Source of the DNA: Comamonas thiooxydans | GTDB taxonomy: Bacteria > Pseudomonadota > Gammaproteobacteria > Burkholderiales > Burkholderiaceae_C | Assembly: GCF_002157685.2 (NCBI RefSeq) | Contig: NZ_AP026738.1 | Location: 3,224,001 to 3,288,000 of the forward strand | DNA: 64,000 nt | Direction of reading: 5' to 3' | Shown here: piece after piece, positions 25,660 through 35,230 of the stretch | Numbering within the stretch: position 1 is the stretch's first letter | Layout of the letters: each line of letters starts with the position of its first letter | Translations under genes and position numbers: made by a program | Notes under the pieces: generated by a model | What the model saw: only the letters and a program-made list of their open reading frames with translations | What the model was told of the DNA's origin: nothing | The model's database searches: none

Positions 25660-26628
25660 TCATGATGGCCTTATCGTGAAAACGATGCGCTCCGTGGCTG
25701 GTCTTTGCCACGCCTCTTCCACTTCGCTCAGCGGCACGGCTTCAGCATCGATCTTCAGCCCTGCAGGCCCGACCGCCTGTAGCAGCTTTCCGACCACCTT
25801 GGCGATCCCTCTGGGCGAGACACTGCCCAGCCCGCTGCCAAGCAGCTCCAGGCCGGTGCTTCGCAGAGTACCGGGATTCAGGGCAATGCTTGCCCCCGCA
25901 AGCATGCCGATGTTCACGAAACGCAGGCGCGGAGCGTCTTCGCTGTGATCATGGCTCATGGTTGCAGCAAGAATGCTTGCAGCTGGTGGACCCCACAGAT
26001 AGTCGAGGACGATGTCAGTACCACGCCCCAGGATTTCATCTCTCAGTTCGGCAGTGAGCCGGTCCGCTGGCTGATCTAGACAAATAAATCGGTCTGCCCC
26101 GAGGGCTCGCAGCTCAGCTTCCACCGCAGGATTGCGAGCCGTTGCGATCACTCGTGATGCGCCCAGGTACTTTGCTATCTGGATCGCCAGACGCCCGGAG
26201 ACACCCGCAGCGCCATTGATCAGAACTCGCTCACCAGGCTGGAAATGCGCACGCTCCTGCAATGCAGCCCACGACGACATTCCAGGCAGCGCAATGGCGG
26301 CAGCAGTGACATCGTCAACGGAGTCAGGCACAGGCACACAGCAATCAGCCTTTACAGCGACCACTTCGCCCATTGCTCCCACCGGAGTTCGCGGGAATGC
26401 GAAATACACCCGCTGGCCGTTCTCCAGCACACCGACACCATCGGCACCAGGCGCCCACGGAAAGACTTTACTGCTGCTGTAGTGCGTTCCATTAGCCTGT
26501 GCGCGCACAAGCTGACTGAGTGCTGCCGCACGCACCTTCACCAGGACTTCGCCAGTCGCAGCCTGGGGCGCATCAATATTGCCGTAGCGCGGCGGGCGAT
26601 CAAAGGCATGAACAATCGCGGCTTTCAT
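25660..26628 (-). CDS. Medium-chain oxidoreductase, quinone-reductase type (zinc-free)
   Basis: 322 residues from ATG 26628 (MKAAIVHAFDRPPRYG); the frame extends 12 codons upstream. The GroES-like N-terminal half is followed by the Rossmann motif LINGAAGVSGRLAIQIAKYL, the AxxGxxG-type NADPH site of quinone oxidoreductases. The zinc-binding cysteines and histidine of true alcohol dehydrogenases are absent. It should reduce a quinone or enone with NADPH. It lies at the end of the minus-strand dioxygenase cluster, after the porin gene, but a 107-base gap leaves membership open. Confidence 0.87.
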   Translation of the reverse strand: MKAAIVHAFDRPPRYGNIDAPQAATGEVLVKVRAAALSQLVRAQANGTHYSSSKVFPWAPGADGVGVLENGQRVYFAFPRTPVGAMGEVVAVKADCCVPVPDSVDDVTAAAIALPGMSSWAALQERAHFQPGERVLINGAAGVSGRLAIQIAKYLGASRVIATARNPAVEAELRALGADRFICLDQPADRLTAELRDEILGRGTDIVLDYLWGPPAASILAATMSHDHSEDAPRLRFVNIGMLAGASIALNPGTLRSTGLELLGSGLGSVSPRGIAKVVGKLLQAVGPAGLKIDAEAVPLSEVEEAWQRPATERIVFTIRPS

Positions 26629-26734
26629 CGTTGATAACTCCGATAGATGGAAATGGATATACAAGCGTGTTCGTTCGCATCCATGTGAAACGGGTGCGCT
26701 ACACGTCTACATTGGCTTCGTGCGTGAAGCCACC

Positions 26735-27742
26735 TCAGAACGAATGATTGATACCGAACTGAACCCCTTGTGAGTTCTGACCAGGAGATCCTTCGGGAGA
26801 CACATCGGCAGTGACGTAGGCCGAGTTGCCCTTATTACTGATGTGCGAGTAAGCGGTGTACAGCGTCGTGCGTTTGCTGAGCTTGTAGTCGTAGCCCACA
26901 GCGATCTGCCTTGCCTTGTCAGACGTACCGGACACCTTCGCCTGCGCGACCGAAGTCTTGATGGTGCCTGCGCCGCTAACAGGTATGGCAGCCCCGATCA
27001 GGTAGTAGTTCTGTTTGTATCCTTCGAGCTTTTGCTGGAGGTAGTTCGCATAGGCTTTGACCACGCCAAAATCATAAGAGCCGCCCAGAGTGGCCGTGTT
27101 GTAGTCGCCTGCGGCCATCTTTGTCTGACCGTAGGCGGCTGCAATATTGAAGGGTCCTTTGGCGTAGCCAATGCGGCCGCCGAGATACTTGGCACCATCC
27201 ACGTTCTCGCCAGCCGCATAAGAGAGCTGGCCATAAATTCCCAACTCATTCTTGGGCAGGAAGTAACCAATCGAGTTGCTGGCACGGGACAGGGTCTTGG
27301 CTCCGTGCGAGCCCAGCGGCCACCCATCTATCAGGTTGCTGCTGCCACCGACGCCCACCGTACCGAAAGGCGAGAACTGGGAGACGTTCCAGAAGGCCGG
27401 GGTGTAGTCGCGGCCCAAGCGGATCTCGCCGAGTTGCCTGCTGGTCAGACTGACGGTCGAGCGCCGTCCAAAGAACGCACTTTGTGTTGCTCCCGTATCA
27501 GGAAGGACCGCGGCCTCCAGCCAGAAGCCTGCAGTAAGGCCTCCGCCAAGATCTTCCGTGCCACGAAATCCGATGCGGCTAGGCAGCAAGTAGCCGCCTT
27601 GGTCCATGCCCGTGACATGTTGGTTACCTGCTTTGGCATAGGTCACGTTGAGATCAATGCTACCGAAGACGCTGACATTGGATTGGGCGTGAGATGCCAG
27701 AGCTGCCGTCACGCCAAACAAAGCAAATATTTGGGATTTCAT
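26735..27742 (-). CDS. General porin (Omp32-like trimeric outer-membrane porin)
   Basis: 335 residues with a short signal peptide (MKSQIFALFGVTAALASHAQ) and the mature start SNVSVFGSIDLNVTYAK, the family's first beta-strand. Typical are SRIGFRGTEDLGGGLTAGFW, RLGRDYTPAF, and the final strand with C-terminal phenylalanine (VQFGINHSF), the outer-membrane assembly signal. It forms a 16-stranded channel. Genes for a Bug receptor and intradiol dioxygenase lie upstream on the same strand, so it may be a dedicated entry route for an aromatic acid. Confidence 0.93.
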   Translation of the reverse strand: MKSQIFALFGVTAALASHAQSNVSVFGSIDLNVTYAKAGNQHVTGMDQGGYLLPSRIGFRGTEDLGGGLTAGFWLEAAVLPDTGATQSAFFGRRSTVSLTSRQLGEIRLGRDYTPAFWNVSQFSPFGTVGVGGSSNLIDGWPLGSHGAKTLSRASNSIGYFLPKNELGIYGQLSYAAGENVDGAKYLGGRIGYAKGPFNIAAAYGQTKMAAGDYNTATLGGSYDFGVVKAYANYLQQKLEGYKQNYYLIGAAIPVSGAGTIKTSVAQAKVSGTSDKARQIAVGYDYKLSKRTTLYTAYSHISNKGNSAYVTADVSPEGSPGQNSQGVQFGINHSF

Positions 27743-27832
27743 CGATGTACTTTCTTGAATTCGAGCTCTCTGGCGACTGCGCTGTCACACAGAGAGCGGA
27801 TTACTACCTCGAAAATTGCGCGAGACAGCCCA

Positions 27833-28819
27833 TCAGGACTCAAGGCGTATGCCAGCTTGCTTGATGAGTGCTGCCGTCTCGACGAACTCATCGCTCACAA
27901 ATTTCGCAAACTGCGGTTGGGACATGGGCGTAGCCTCCACACCGAGCTTTTCGAAGCGAGTGATGGTCTCGGGGGCCTTCAACGCCTTGACGACCTCGGC
28001 GTTTAGGCGGGTGACTACCTCGCGGGGGGTCTTCGCGGGTGCGAACATGCCAACCCAGAAAAGCTGATCCGCATTGCGCAGGCCACTTTCCGTAGTGGTG
28101 GGTACGTTGGGCAGCAAGGGGGAGCGCTTGGAAGCCCCAATGGACAGGGCCTTGAGCTTGCCCGCCTGAACCAATTGAACAGCCAGGGCGAGAGGTAGGA
28201 GGAACCAGTCAATGCGCCCGCCAATGACGTCATTCACGCCTTCGGGAGTTCCGCGATAAGGCACATGCAGCACGTCGAGGCCCGCCGCCATGCGGAATTT
28301 CTCACCAGCGATGTGCGCACCGCTGCCACTACCGGACGATCCATAGCTGAATGTGCCAGGAGATTTCTTCACCTTGGCGATGAGGTCTTGCAGGGAGGTG
28401 TAACCCTTCTGTGGCGAGACGACAAGCACATTGGGCATCGAGGCCAACATCGCGACCGATGCAAAGTCCCTCAGGGTGTCGTACTTCAGCGCAGGATAGA
28501 GGGATGCATTAGCAACATGTCCGGCCGAATGGATCAGCAGTGTCTGGCCATCCGCAGGTGAAGTCGCGACCTGCGCAGCACCAAGGGTGCCGCCAGCACC
28601 CGGCTTGTTATCCACGACGAAAGGTTGAGCAAGATAATTATTCAGTCGCTCGCCGACGATGCGGCTGATGACATCCGTGGTGGATCCTGCCGTGAAAGGC
28701 ACCACCACCCTCACCGGCCCGCTTGGATAGTTGGACTGCGCAAAGGTTTTAAACGGTACTGCGGCTGAGCCACAAGTTACCGCTGTCCATTGAAGTAGCT
28801 GTCTGCGATCGATCTTCAT
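27833..28819 (-). CDS. Bug/TctC-family periplasmic substrate-binding protein
   Basis: 328 residues. Twin-arginine-like or ordinary signal sequence MKIDRRQLLQWTAVTCGSAA up to KTFAQS. The family motifs are VVVPFTAGSTTDVISRIVGE, VDNKPGAGGTLGAAQVA, FSYGSSGSGSGAHIAGEKF and HVPYRGTPEGVNDVIGG. The gene follows the dioxygenase gene (117 bases) and precedes the porin gene (90 bases) on the same strand. No TctA/TctB permease is in the window. Its likely ligand is the aromatic or organic acid handled by this cluster. Confidence 0.92.
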   Translation of the reverse strand: MKIDRRQLLQWTAVTCGSAAVPFKTFAQSNYPSGPVRVVVPFTAGSTTDVISRIVGERLNNYLAQPFVVDNKPGAGGTLGAAQVATSPADGQTLLIHSAGHVANASLYPALKYDTLRDFASVAMLASMPNVLVVSPQKGYTSLQDLIAKVKKSPGTFSYGSSGSGSGAHIAGEKFRMAAGLDVLHVPYRGTPEGVNDVIGGRIDWFLLPLALAVQLVQAGKLKALSIGASKRSPLLPNVPTTTESGLRNADQLFWVGMFAPAKTPREVVTRLNAEVVKALKAPETITRFEKLGVEATPMSQPQFAKFVSDEFVETAALIKQAGIRLES

Positions 28820-28936
28820 CGTTTGTCTCCTTGTTTTTTCCTAGGGTGTATGTGAGGCGCTTCTATGGCGCCTTCTGACTCTGAGTTACTCAACAACAAA
28901 GGGGCCAGTTGTTTTGAGAAACCAGCTATTCCTTAT

Positions 28937-29863
28937 TTAAGGCAATGGCGGTGTAGGAAGGCGTGTCTCGCCGGGTTCCAGGCACAGTTCCACGTCCAGA
29001 TGAAAATGGCCTTGGGCATCTGGCTGGAAGTCGCGCAGCAGCGACCCCACTGCACCGAAGGCCGCATCGCTGTAAGCGAAGGGGTCTCGGGAGTCGAAGA
29101 TCTGCGTCGTGAGCACCTTGTGTCCGGACGCGATGGCAATGAAGTGCAGATGCGCCGGACGCATGTGGTTACGGCCTTGCAGTGCCAGCAATTCGCCGCA
29201 GGGCCCGTCGATCGGAACGCCGTAACCAGACGGGCGCACGCTCTCAAACCAGAACCGCCCGTTGGCGTCAGTCTCAAACACGGCGCGCAAATTCATGTCG
29301 TCTTGCTCCGGGTCCTGGTTCTCGTACAGTCCGCCTGGCGCCGCCTGCCAGGTCTCCACACGAGCTCCGGCAATCGGCTTGCCGTCGGTGGAGACGACCT
29401 TGCCGCGCACGAACAAGGGCGAGCCGCCGGTCTCCTCGGATGCGATGTTCGCGCCATTGGGAAGCAGGGGCTGGTTGGCACGCCAGAATGGGCCAATCAA
29501 CGCAGGCTCGGTACCTCCGGCAGCCAGGATGGCCTTGGCGTCCAGCAGGAGCACATGGGTTGCCAAGCCAAGAATGTCGGCCAACAAAATGCCCTCGTGC
29601 TTTTCTGGGCCGGTGGCCTGGCCTACCCGGACCATGAAATCCAACCCCTTGTGCAACTCGTCATAGGTCAGCTTGACCTCGGATGCGAAGGCATGGATGT
29701 GCCGTATCAAGGAGTCGAGGACTTCGCGCGTACGGGTATCCTTCGTGCCTTGGTTGGCTTGCAGCACGGCCTGCAAAAGGGCCTCGGGGTTGGCCGGAAT
29801 GGATTGCTGCTGTTGCTGTTGAGGTCTGTCCGCCTTCTGGCGTTCTACTGCGGTGATCGACAT
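28937..29863 (-). CDS. Intradiol ring-cleavage dioxygenase (catechol/hydroxyquinol 1,2-dioxygenase type)
   Basis: 308 residues. An N-terminal helical dioxygenase linker domain (DELHKGLDFMVRVGQATGPE at about 68-87) precedes the beta-sandwich with the four non-haem Fe(III) ligands: Y180 (GGLYENQD), Y214 (SGYGVP), H238 and H240 (RPAHLHF). The signature RAVFETDANGRFWFESVRP is clear. The enzyme opens a catechol or hydroxyquinol ring between the hydroxyls using O2, giving a muconate or maleylacetate. A run of six glutamines at residues 15-20 is unusual. It sits between two Bug receptor genes; the next pathway enzymes are not in the window. Hydroxyquinol is the more likely substrate from overall layout, but this is inference. 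Confidence 0.9.
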   Translation of the reverse strand: MSITAVERQKADRPQQQQQQSIPANPEALLQAVLQANQGTKDTRTREVLDSLIRHIHAFASEVKLTYDELHKGLDFMVRVGQATGPEKHEGILLADILGLATHVLLLDAKAILAAGGTEPALIGPFWRANQPLLPNGANIASEETGGSPLFVRGKVVSTDGKPIAGARVETWQAAPGGLYENQDPEQDDMNLRAVFETDANGRFWFESVRPSGYGVPIDGPCGELLALQGRNHMRPAHLHFIAIASGHKVLTTQIFDSRDPFAYSDAAFGAVGSLLRDFQPDAQGHFHLDVELCLEPGETRLPTPPLP

Positions 29864-29899
29864 ATGTCTCCTTGGATTCTTGAGGTACTTGTCTCGAGG

Positions 29900-30931
29900 T
29901 CAGTCGGCGTGGATATTGGCCGCGGCAGCCACCTTGGCCCAACGGGGGACTTCTTCGGCGACTCTGCTAGCCAACTCCGTTGGAGTGCCAGCAACGGCAG
30001 TGAAGCCCATGTCGTGCAGACTCTTGGCGACTGAAGGGGTCTGAACGAACCGACGCACCTCAGCATGAATGCGTGCAATGGCAGCGCTCGGTGTACCTGC
30101 TGGAGCAAACAACGCTTGCATGGTTTCGGACCGATATCCCGGGAAGCCGCTCTCTGCAACCGTTGGTACATTCGGCAGGTCAGGCCAGCGCTGCAGGCTG
30201 CCCACAGTCAACGCGCGCAACTTGCCCGCCTCGATCTGAGGACTGGCAACCGGTAGCGCCACGAGCGAGCAATCCACCTGCTTCCCCAGCACTGCCTGTA
30301 CTGCGGGAGCGGACCCCGAGTACGGGATATGCATCAGGCTCACCTTGGCTCGCTGCCACAGCAGCTCCCCCCCCAGATGAACGCTGTTGCCCTTCCCTGG
30401 CGTCGAATAGTTCAAGCCGCCTTCCTTGGTCTTCGCCGAAGCGAGCAGGTCTGATAGCGTGGAAATAGGACTGTCAGCGGGCACCACGATGACATCAGGC
30501 GAAGTGACGACCAGCGATATCGGTGCGAACTGCTTGGTGGGGTCGTAAGGTCGCTTGTCGGGATACAAGGCGGGATTCGTCACGAAGGAGGACGAAGCGA
30601 GCAGCAAAGTATGGCCGTCTGGTACGGCTCGGGCGACAGCCGCAATACCGATATTGCCGCCCGCGCCGGCCCGGTTCTCCACGATGACGGATTGTCCAAG
30701 AGCTTGCCCTAAATGGGCTGCCAACAGACGCGCCACCATGTCCGAGGTGCCGCCTGCAGCAAACGGAACGATTATTCGCATGGTTCCCTTGGGAGTCCAG
30801 GCTTTCGCTGTAGAGGATTGAGGTGCGGGCTGCTGCGCCAGGGCGGGAAGCACGCCGGCCACGCCTGCCCATGCCAGCGCCAGGTTCAGCACCCGACGTC
30901 GGCTCCACTGGCGTGCGTATGGATGAGTCAT
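29900..30931 (-). CDS. Bug/TctC-family periplasmic substrate-binding protein
   Basis: 343 residues from ATG 30931, which has AAGGAG seven bases upstream; the frame stays open to 31126 inside the cupin gene. A signal sequence with RRR and a hydrophobic core (RRRVLNLALAWAGVAGVLPA) ends at LAQQPAPQ. Family motifs are IIVPFAAGGTSDMVARLLAA, VENRAGAGGNIGIAAVA, LNYSTPGKGNSVHLGGE and HIPYSGSAPAVQAVLG. It is the second gene of the cluster, after the cupin (55 bases) and before the dioxygenase (36 bases). Two different Bug receptors in one cluster suggest two ligands or a sensor/transport split. Confidence 0.92.
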   Translation of the reverse strand: MTHPYARQWSRRRVLNLALAWAGVAGVLPALAQQPAPQSSTAKAWTPKGTMRIIVPFAAGGTSDMVARLLAAHLGQALGQSVIVENRAGAGGNIGIAAVARAVPDGHTLLLASSSFVTNPALYPDKRPYDPTKQFAPISLVVTSPDVIVVPADSPISTLSDLLASAKTKEGGLNYSTPGKGNSVHLGGELLWQRAKVSLMHIPYSGSAPAVQAVLGKQVDCSLVALPVASPQIEAGKLRALTVGSLQRWPDLPNVPTVAESGFPGYRSETMQALFAPAGTPSAAIARIHAEVRRFVQTPSVAKSLHDMGFTAVAGTPTELASRVAEEVPRWAKVAAAANIHAD

Positions 30932-30986
30932 TGCTGCTCCTTGTTCAATGCGGTGGGCGGCGGCAGGACCAGCCTGCCGCACGGCA

Positions 30987-31520
30987 TCACTTTTCCGTAG
31001 ACGTCTCGGCGATGTAGCCATCCTGGCCATAGACCAGGCCCGTGGCTTCGGCAGCCTTGACGACATCGGGGTGCCAGGCAATACGGCCGCACTCCTCGTC
31101 GGTACCGCCCACCACCGAATACACAACCAGGGCGTGGTCGTTGGGGTTGCGAAAGCCGCGCATAGTGCCGATGGGGCACGAGATAACGTCCCACTGGTTG
31201 AGCATTACCGAGTACTGGCCCTTTTCACCCCAGATCACTTCCATCTGGCCGTTGAGCGGGCAGAACACCTCTTCGGTCTTGTGTGCATGCAGGCTGGCGC
31301 CCTGTCCGACCGGGATCTCGATGAACGTCACGCCAAAGCGGTGATTGCCGGGAATGGCCGGCTCCACGCCCTTGTTCTCCAGCACGCCACGATTCATGAT
31401 CTTGTAGATGTTCTTCTTCATCCCGGGCAGGCGGCTCTCGATGAAGGTTTCGCGGTAAGGCTCCACCTTGCCCCAGCGGGCAATGCGTGTTGCTTCCATT
31501 TCTTGCGGGTTGATATCCAT
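30987..31520 (-). CDS. Cupin-domain protein
   Basis: 177 residues. The cupin metal-binding motif appears as VGQGASLHAHKTEEVFCPLN with two histidines and a glutamate, followed by the second motif (CPIGTMRGFRNPNDH) with a final histidine. The C-terminal IAWHPDVVKAAEATGLVYG is not typical of a named subfamily. Metal-bound cupins include dioxygenases, decarboxylases and isomerases. As first gene of the dioxygenase cluster, 176 bases from the divergent LysR gene, it probably acts on the same aromatic or acid substrate. Function is otherwise unknown. Confidence 0.8.
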   Translation of the reverse strand: MDINPQEMEATRIARWGKVEPYRETFIESRLPGMKKNIYKIMNRGVLENKGVEPAIPGNHRFGVTFIEIPVGQGASLHAHKTEEVFCPLNGQMEVIWGEKGQYSVMLNQWDVISCPIGTMRGFRNPNDHALVVYSVVGGTDEECGRIAWHPDVVKAAEATGLVYGQDGYIAETSTEK

Positions 31521-31696
31521 TTCGATTCCTTAATGCGATTAGTGATTGAAAGAACAGAAAGCCAATAAATTTCTCTCTGTGGGATGAACTTTAAGAACTT
31601 GATCACCCTCAGTCCAAGACCATTTTCTGAACGATTCGATAACATTTCGGCATCGAGAATTGACTGCATACTTCGCAGGTCAAAACCGGAGATTCG

Positions 31697-32620
31697 ATGG
31701 ACTTGCGACAGCTTCGATATTTCGTTGTTCTGGCCACTCAGCAGCATTTCGGCCGTGCGGCCAGCGTGCTGCACGTGGCGCAGCCCGCGCTGAGCCGCCA
31801 GATCCAGCTCCTTGAGGAGGAGCTGGGTGTGCAGTTGTTCGAGAGGCACCCGCGGGGTGCCACACCGACTCCAGAAGCCTTGTTCCTGCTGGAACGAGCC
31901 TCCTTCTTGCTTCGATACGCAGAACAGATGAAGCAGGACATGACCGCCCTGCAGCGCGATGCCCGGGGACCGGTGGTCATAGGCATGTCACCTGGCCTGG
32001 CCCAGTTGCTGGTGGTCCCGTTGACCAAGGCCGTGCATCAGAACCTTCCCGACGTCAGGCTGCGGGTGGAAGAAGGCTTCTCGCCAGCGCTGCACTCCAT
32101 GCTGCTGCAAGGTGCCCTGGATATCGCCGTGCTCAATGGCCCGGTACAGTTGTCGAACCTGATCAGCTTTCCATTGCTCGATGAGGAGATCTGCCTGATC
32201 GGACGTAGCGACGATCCGGCCCTTAAGCGCCGGCGCATTGCCATCCAGCGGCTTGCAGGAATGCCGCTGGTGATGACCGGTCTGGCCAAGTCAGGTGTGC
32301 GCCTGGAGCTCGAAGCAGGGATCGCGCATGCTGGATTGACTCTGAACCAGGTGGTGGAGGTAAGCACCATGGAGGTGGCGAAGCGCCTGATACAGGAGAA
32401 AGTCGGCCTGACAGTGCACTTTGCAGCGGCCGTGAAGCGGGAGCTCGACCTCGGCATGCTGGCAGCAGTCCCCATTGAGGGACTGCAGCTGCGGCGCATT
32501 CTTGCAAGGGTCGCCGATAGACCTCCGTCCAAGGCCACCGAAGAACTCATTGACATCTTTCGCAATGTAGTCGAGGCAGAGGTACAGAGCGGCAACTGGC
32601 CGAACGCAGTTCTCCTCTAG
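31697..32620 (+). CDS. LysR-family transcriptional regulator
   Basis: 307 residues. Opening MDLRQLRYFVVLATQQHFGR and AQPALSRQIQLLEEELGVQL is the CatR/BenM-like form. The effector domain follows (VVIGMSPGLAQLLVVPL). It is divergent from the cupin-Bug-dioxygenase-Bug-porin cluster, and proteins of this branch typically activate aromatic degradation operons in response to the substrate or a muconate intermediate. Its 3' end is four bases from the convergent amidohydrolase gene. Confidence 0.92.
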   Translation: MDLRQLRYFVVLATQQHFGRAASVLHVAQPALSRQIQLLEEELGVQLFERHPRGATPTPEALFLLERASFLLRYAEQMKQDMTALQRDARGPVVIGMSPGLAQLLVVPLTKAVHQNLPDVRLRVEEGFSPALHSMLLQGALDIAVLNGPVQLSNLISFPLLDEEICLIGRSDDPALKRRRIAIQRLAGMPLVMTGLAKSGVRLELEAGIAHAGLTLNQVVEVSTMEVAKRLIQEKVGLTVHFAAAVKRELDLGMLAAVPIEGLQLRRILARVADRPPSKATEELIDIFRNVVEAEVQSGNWPNAVLL

Positions 32621-32623
32621 CTC

Positions 32624-34405
32624 TCACTTCCCGCTGGGCAAGCCCTTTGCCGTGTGTGCTGCAGGAGATTGATCATCAAGCCAGTCTTGACCGTGCACGG
32701 CATGCCCTCCGAGCAACGTCAGCAGCGATCGCGTGCGATGCAAATGATTGGCAGGGACACGCAGAGGATCTTGGTTGAGCACCGCAAGGTCTGCGAGTTT
32801 GCCTGCCACCAAGCTGCCGCGCGTGTCATCGGCAAAGGCCATCCACGCAGCATTGGCCGTATAGAGCTTCAAGGCCTGCTCTGGCGTCAACAGCAGATCA
32901 GAGCGACGCTGCACTGCCCCCCTGAGCGACCGCCCCGTGACCTGGTATTCGATGGCTTGCCAAACACCGGCTACGCCAATGCGGGTGGCGTCGGTGCCGC
33001 CAGCGACCATCATGCCCAGGTCAAGGGCTATCTTGGTGGGAGGCGTCTGCTCGGCCACCTGGCGGCCGTTCTCGGCAAGAATCGCAGGCGCCTCGAAGTA
33101 AGGCCCCATCTGAACACTGTAGCCCAGTCCCAGCTCGTGCATGCGCTTGAGCGTCGGCAAGGAGCCGGTGTTCAGGTGTGCAAGCGACCACCGAAAATTC
33201 TTGACCGGGTGAATGCGTGCCACATCCTCAATGGCGTCGAGAATGGATCGCGCGCTGTCATCGGTATAGGCATGCAACTCGAGAGGAATTCCACGTTGGG
33301 CCGCAAAACCGAGAACTTTGCGCATTTCCTGCTGATCACCTCTCGGCGAGGTGAAGCCAGGCCCCATGCGAACCGCGTCATTCATTGCTGAGACCAGGTT
33401 TTCGCCCAGGCCCAGGAACGCGATGTAGCCATCATCATGAACTGGTGGGCGATATTCCATGTGCGTCTGCACCCAAGCTGTCTCGTTACCGCCTGGAGGA
33501 ACAAACAGGCGGTACCCTACCCTCACACTCAATTCCTTTTGTCGGTGCAATGCAAACAAGGGCTCAAAGGCAGATGGACCTCCCGCCGAAGGATCGATGA
33601 AACCTGTCACACCGTGTGCATTCAGGTCCTTAAAAAAGGCCCGAAGATTCTCCTGCTGATCCAACCCACGGCTAATTTGGGCAAACAGCATGTTGAATGG
33701 CCCGATGCCACCCAGCAGCCTACCTGTCGCCTTCCCTGCGGCATCGCGCTCGACAGTGATGCCCCGGGGAACTTTAGGTTGTGGCGTATCGAGAGCCAAC
33801 ACCTCGATGCCGCGCTGATTGACCAGGGCATAGTCGTACAGCGACTGCACGTAGGCGGGGTGGTCGGGAAGCATATTGTTGAGATCGAGCACCGTGGGCG
33901 CGCGCTTCTCGGAAAACTGCTCAGGTATCCATGAACCAACCACCGCCACCCATTGGTCTGCAGCCCGTCCTTGAGCAGCGCGCTGCATGCGCTGCATCCC
34001 CTCTCGCAAGCTCGACACGTCGTACCAGTAGGTCTCGAACAGGTAGCTCTGTCCGCCACGAATGCCGTGCAGGTGCGCATCGATCAAGCCCGGGATCACT
34101 GTTTTCCCGTGCACATCAAGGATGCGAGTATTCGGGCCGATGTGCGGCCGAACATCGGCATCGCTGCCCACCGCATTCAGGTACTGGCCCTTGATGGCGA
34201 TGGCTGTAGCCTTAGGATGTGCCGGATCCATGGTCAGCACCCGGGCATTGCGGATAACGATGTCTGCCGCAGGACTATTGGTAGCTTTCGACACGGATCC
34301 CGGGCCGACCTGTGCATGGACCTGCACGGTGCCCAGAGAGTAAATTGCAAGAAACGCGTGCAAGGCTAAGCGACGCGTCACCGAATGGGTAGCGATGTTT
34401 TTCAT
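32624..34405 (-). CDS. Secreted YtcJ-like amidohydrolase
   Basis: 593 residues from ATG 34405, with GGGAGGT eight bases upstream; the frame extends back to 34483 without homology. The N-terminus is a signal peptide (RRLALHAFLAIYSLGTVQVH, cleavage after VHA). The mature protein has the composite beta-sandwich start ADIVIRNARVLTMD, the metal motif GLIDAHLHG and the late GGTDATR region of the amidohydrolase_3 (YtcJ) group. These zinc enzymes hydrolyse C-N bonds; the substrates of YtcJ-like members are mostly unknown. A periplasmic location is inferred. It is convergent with the LysR gene and may be unrelated to it. Confidence 0.88.
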   Translation of the reverse strand: MKNIATHSVTRRLALHAFLAIYSLGTVQVHAQVGPGSVSKATNSPAADIVIRNARVLTMDPAHPKATAIAIKGQYLNAVGSDADVRPHIGPNTRILDVHGKTVIPGLIDAHLHGIRGGQSYLFETYWYDVSSLREGMQRMQRAAQGRAADQWVAVVGSWIPEQFSEKRAPTVLDLNNMLPDHPAYVQSLYDYALVNQRGIEVLALDTPQPKVPRGITVERDAAGKATGRLLGGIGPFNMLFAQISRGLDQQENLRAFFKDLNAHGVTGFIDPSAGGPSAFEPLFALHRQKELSVRVGYRLFVPPGGNETAWVQTHMEYRPPVHDDGYIAFLGLGENLVSAMNDAVRMGPGFTSPRGDQQEMRKVLGFAAQRGIPLELHAYTDDSARSILDAIEDVARIHPVKNFRWSLAHLNTGSLPTLKRMHELGLGYSVQMGPYFEAPAILAENGRQVAEQTPPTKIALDLGMMVAGGTDATRIGVAGVWQAIEYQVTGRSLRGAVQRRSDLLLTPEQALKLYTANAAWMAFADDTRGSLVAGKLADLAVLNQDPLRVPANHLHRTRSLLTLLGGHAVHGQDWLDDQSPAAHTAKGLPSGK

Positions 34406-34985
34406 GTTGGAATACCTCCCGTGGATGAACCAGCCCGGCGGTCGGGAAATCGCCAAGCCTCGAAGAAGCGTCATGAACCCCATAGCACCCAGAATTGCGG
34501 CGAGCCGCGAGATGGCTGGCTTGCTCCATCAGCCTGCACACCGCGATCACCGGCAAAATCCGCACAGAACTACATTTCAAAGCCTTGGCCAGCACACATG
34601 ATGCGAACCGAGCTCCAGATGTGCACTTAAACAGTGCTTCCACTCCCGGCTGATAGGGCCCAGCATGCCGGTTACCGCTCCTTGCGAACGTTGAATTGCG
34701 TCGATCAGCGCCCCCAATTTGGAGACGCATGTCCAACCTTGCTAAGCAACATGTGTGCTGACATGAACAGCAGAAACATCACAAATGTGGGTTTGAGCAA
34801 TCATCTCGCTAAGTTCGTTGCTAGCAGGCGGCGGCAATGACCGTCAGGCTGAACGGAACCACCTAGCGCATCAGCGTCCGCAGGTGATTGCCAGGGTCGA
34901 GTGATGGAGCCTGCTCGGGCAAACGGCACCACGGCCATAGAAGTTCAATAGCTACCAGAGGTACTGCTTCATATGACGCGCCAAA
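34406..34985. other. 580-base stretch without a recognised gene
   Basis: The promoter of the amidohydrolase gene must lie at the left end. No frame in either strand gives a recognisable protein, and composition is mixed as in other debris regions of this window. Confidence 0.5.
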
Positions 34986-35157
34986 TTACGGCTGGAACAA
35001 GGTCAAAAGTAGGACAGCAATCTGTGCCATGCCTGCCCCCATCAGGCCCACAAACAATCCGTCGGCCAAGCCAGCCAATGGAAAATCAGGATTGAGGTGG
35101 TTGGTGACATAGCAGTTTGCGCGGATGCCAAGGTGCAGCACTGCAAAAAACTGCGCG
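34986..35157 (-). pseudogene. Possible membrane-protein C-terminal remnant
   Basis: A minus-strand frame bounded by stops encodes SAQFFAVLHLGIRANCYVTN then PLAGLADGLFVGLMGAGMAQ and IAVLLLTLFQP-stop. It has a plausible hydrophobic helix but no ATG and no ribosome-binding site. It may be the end of a lost membrane protein. I do not recognise the family. Confidence 0.3.
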
Positions 35158-35230
35158 CTCGGTCAATTGCCAGACGCACGAGGCGTCCAGCAACTCGTTT
35201 CGAGACAAGGCGTGGATGCTTGACGCTGGT

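Noticed and set aside
34888..35112. Open frames (+) antisense to the possible membrane-protein remnant
   Set aside because: Their translations have no pattern; the minus strand gives the only protein-like reading.
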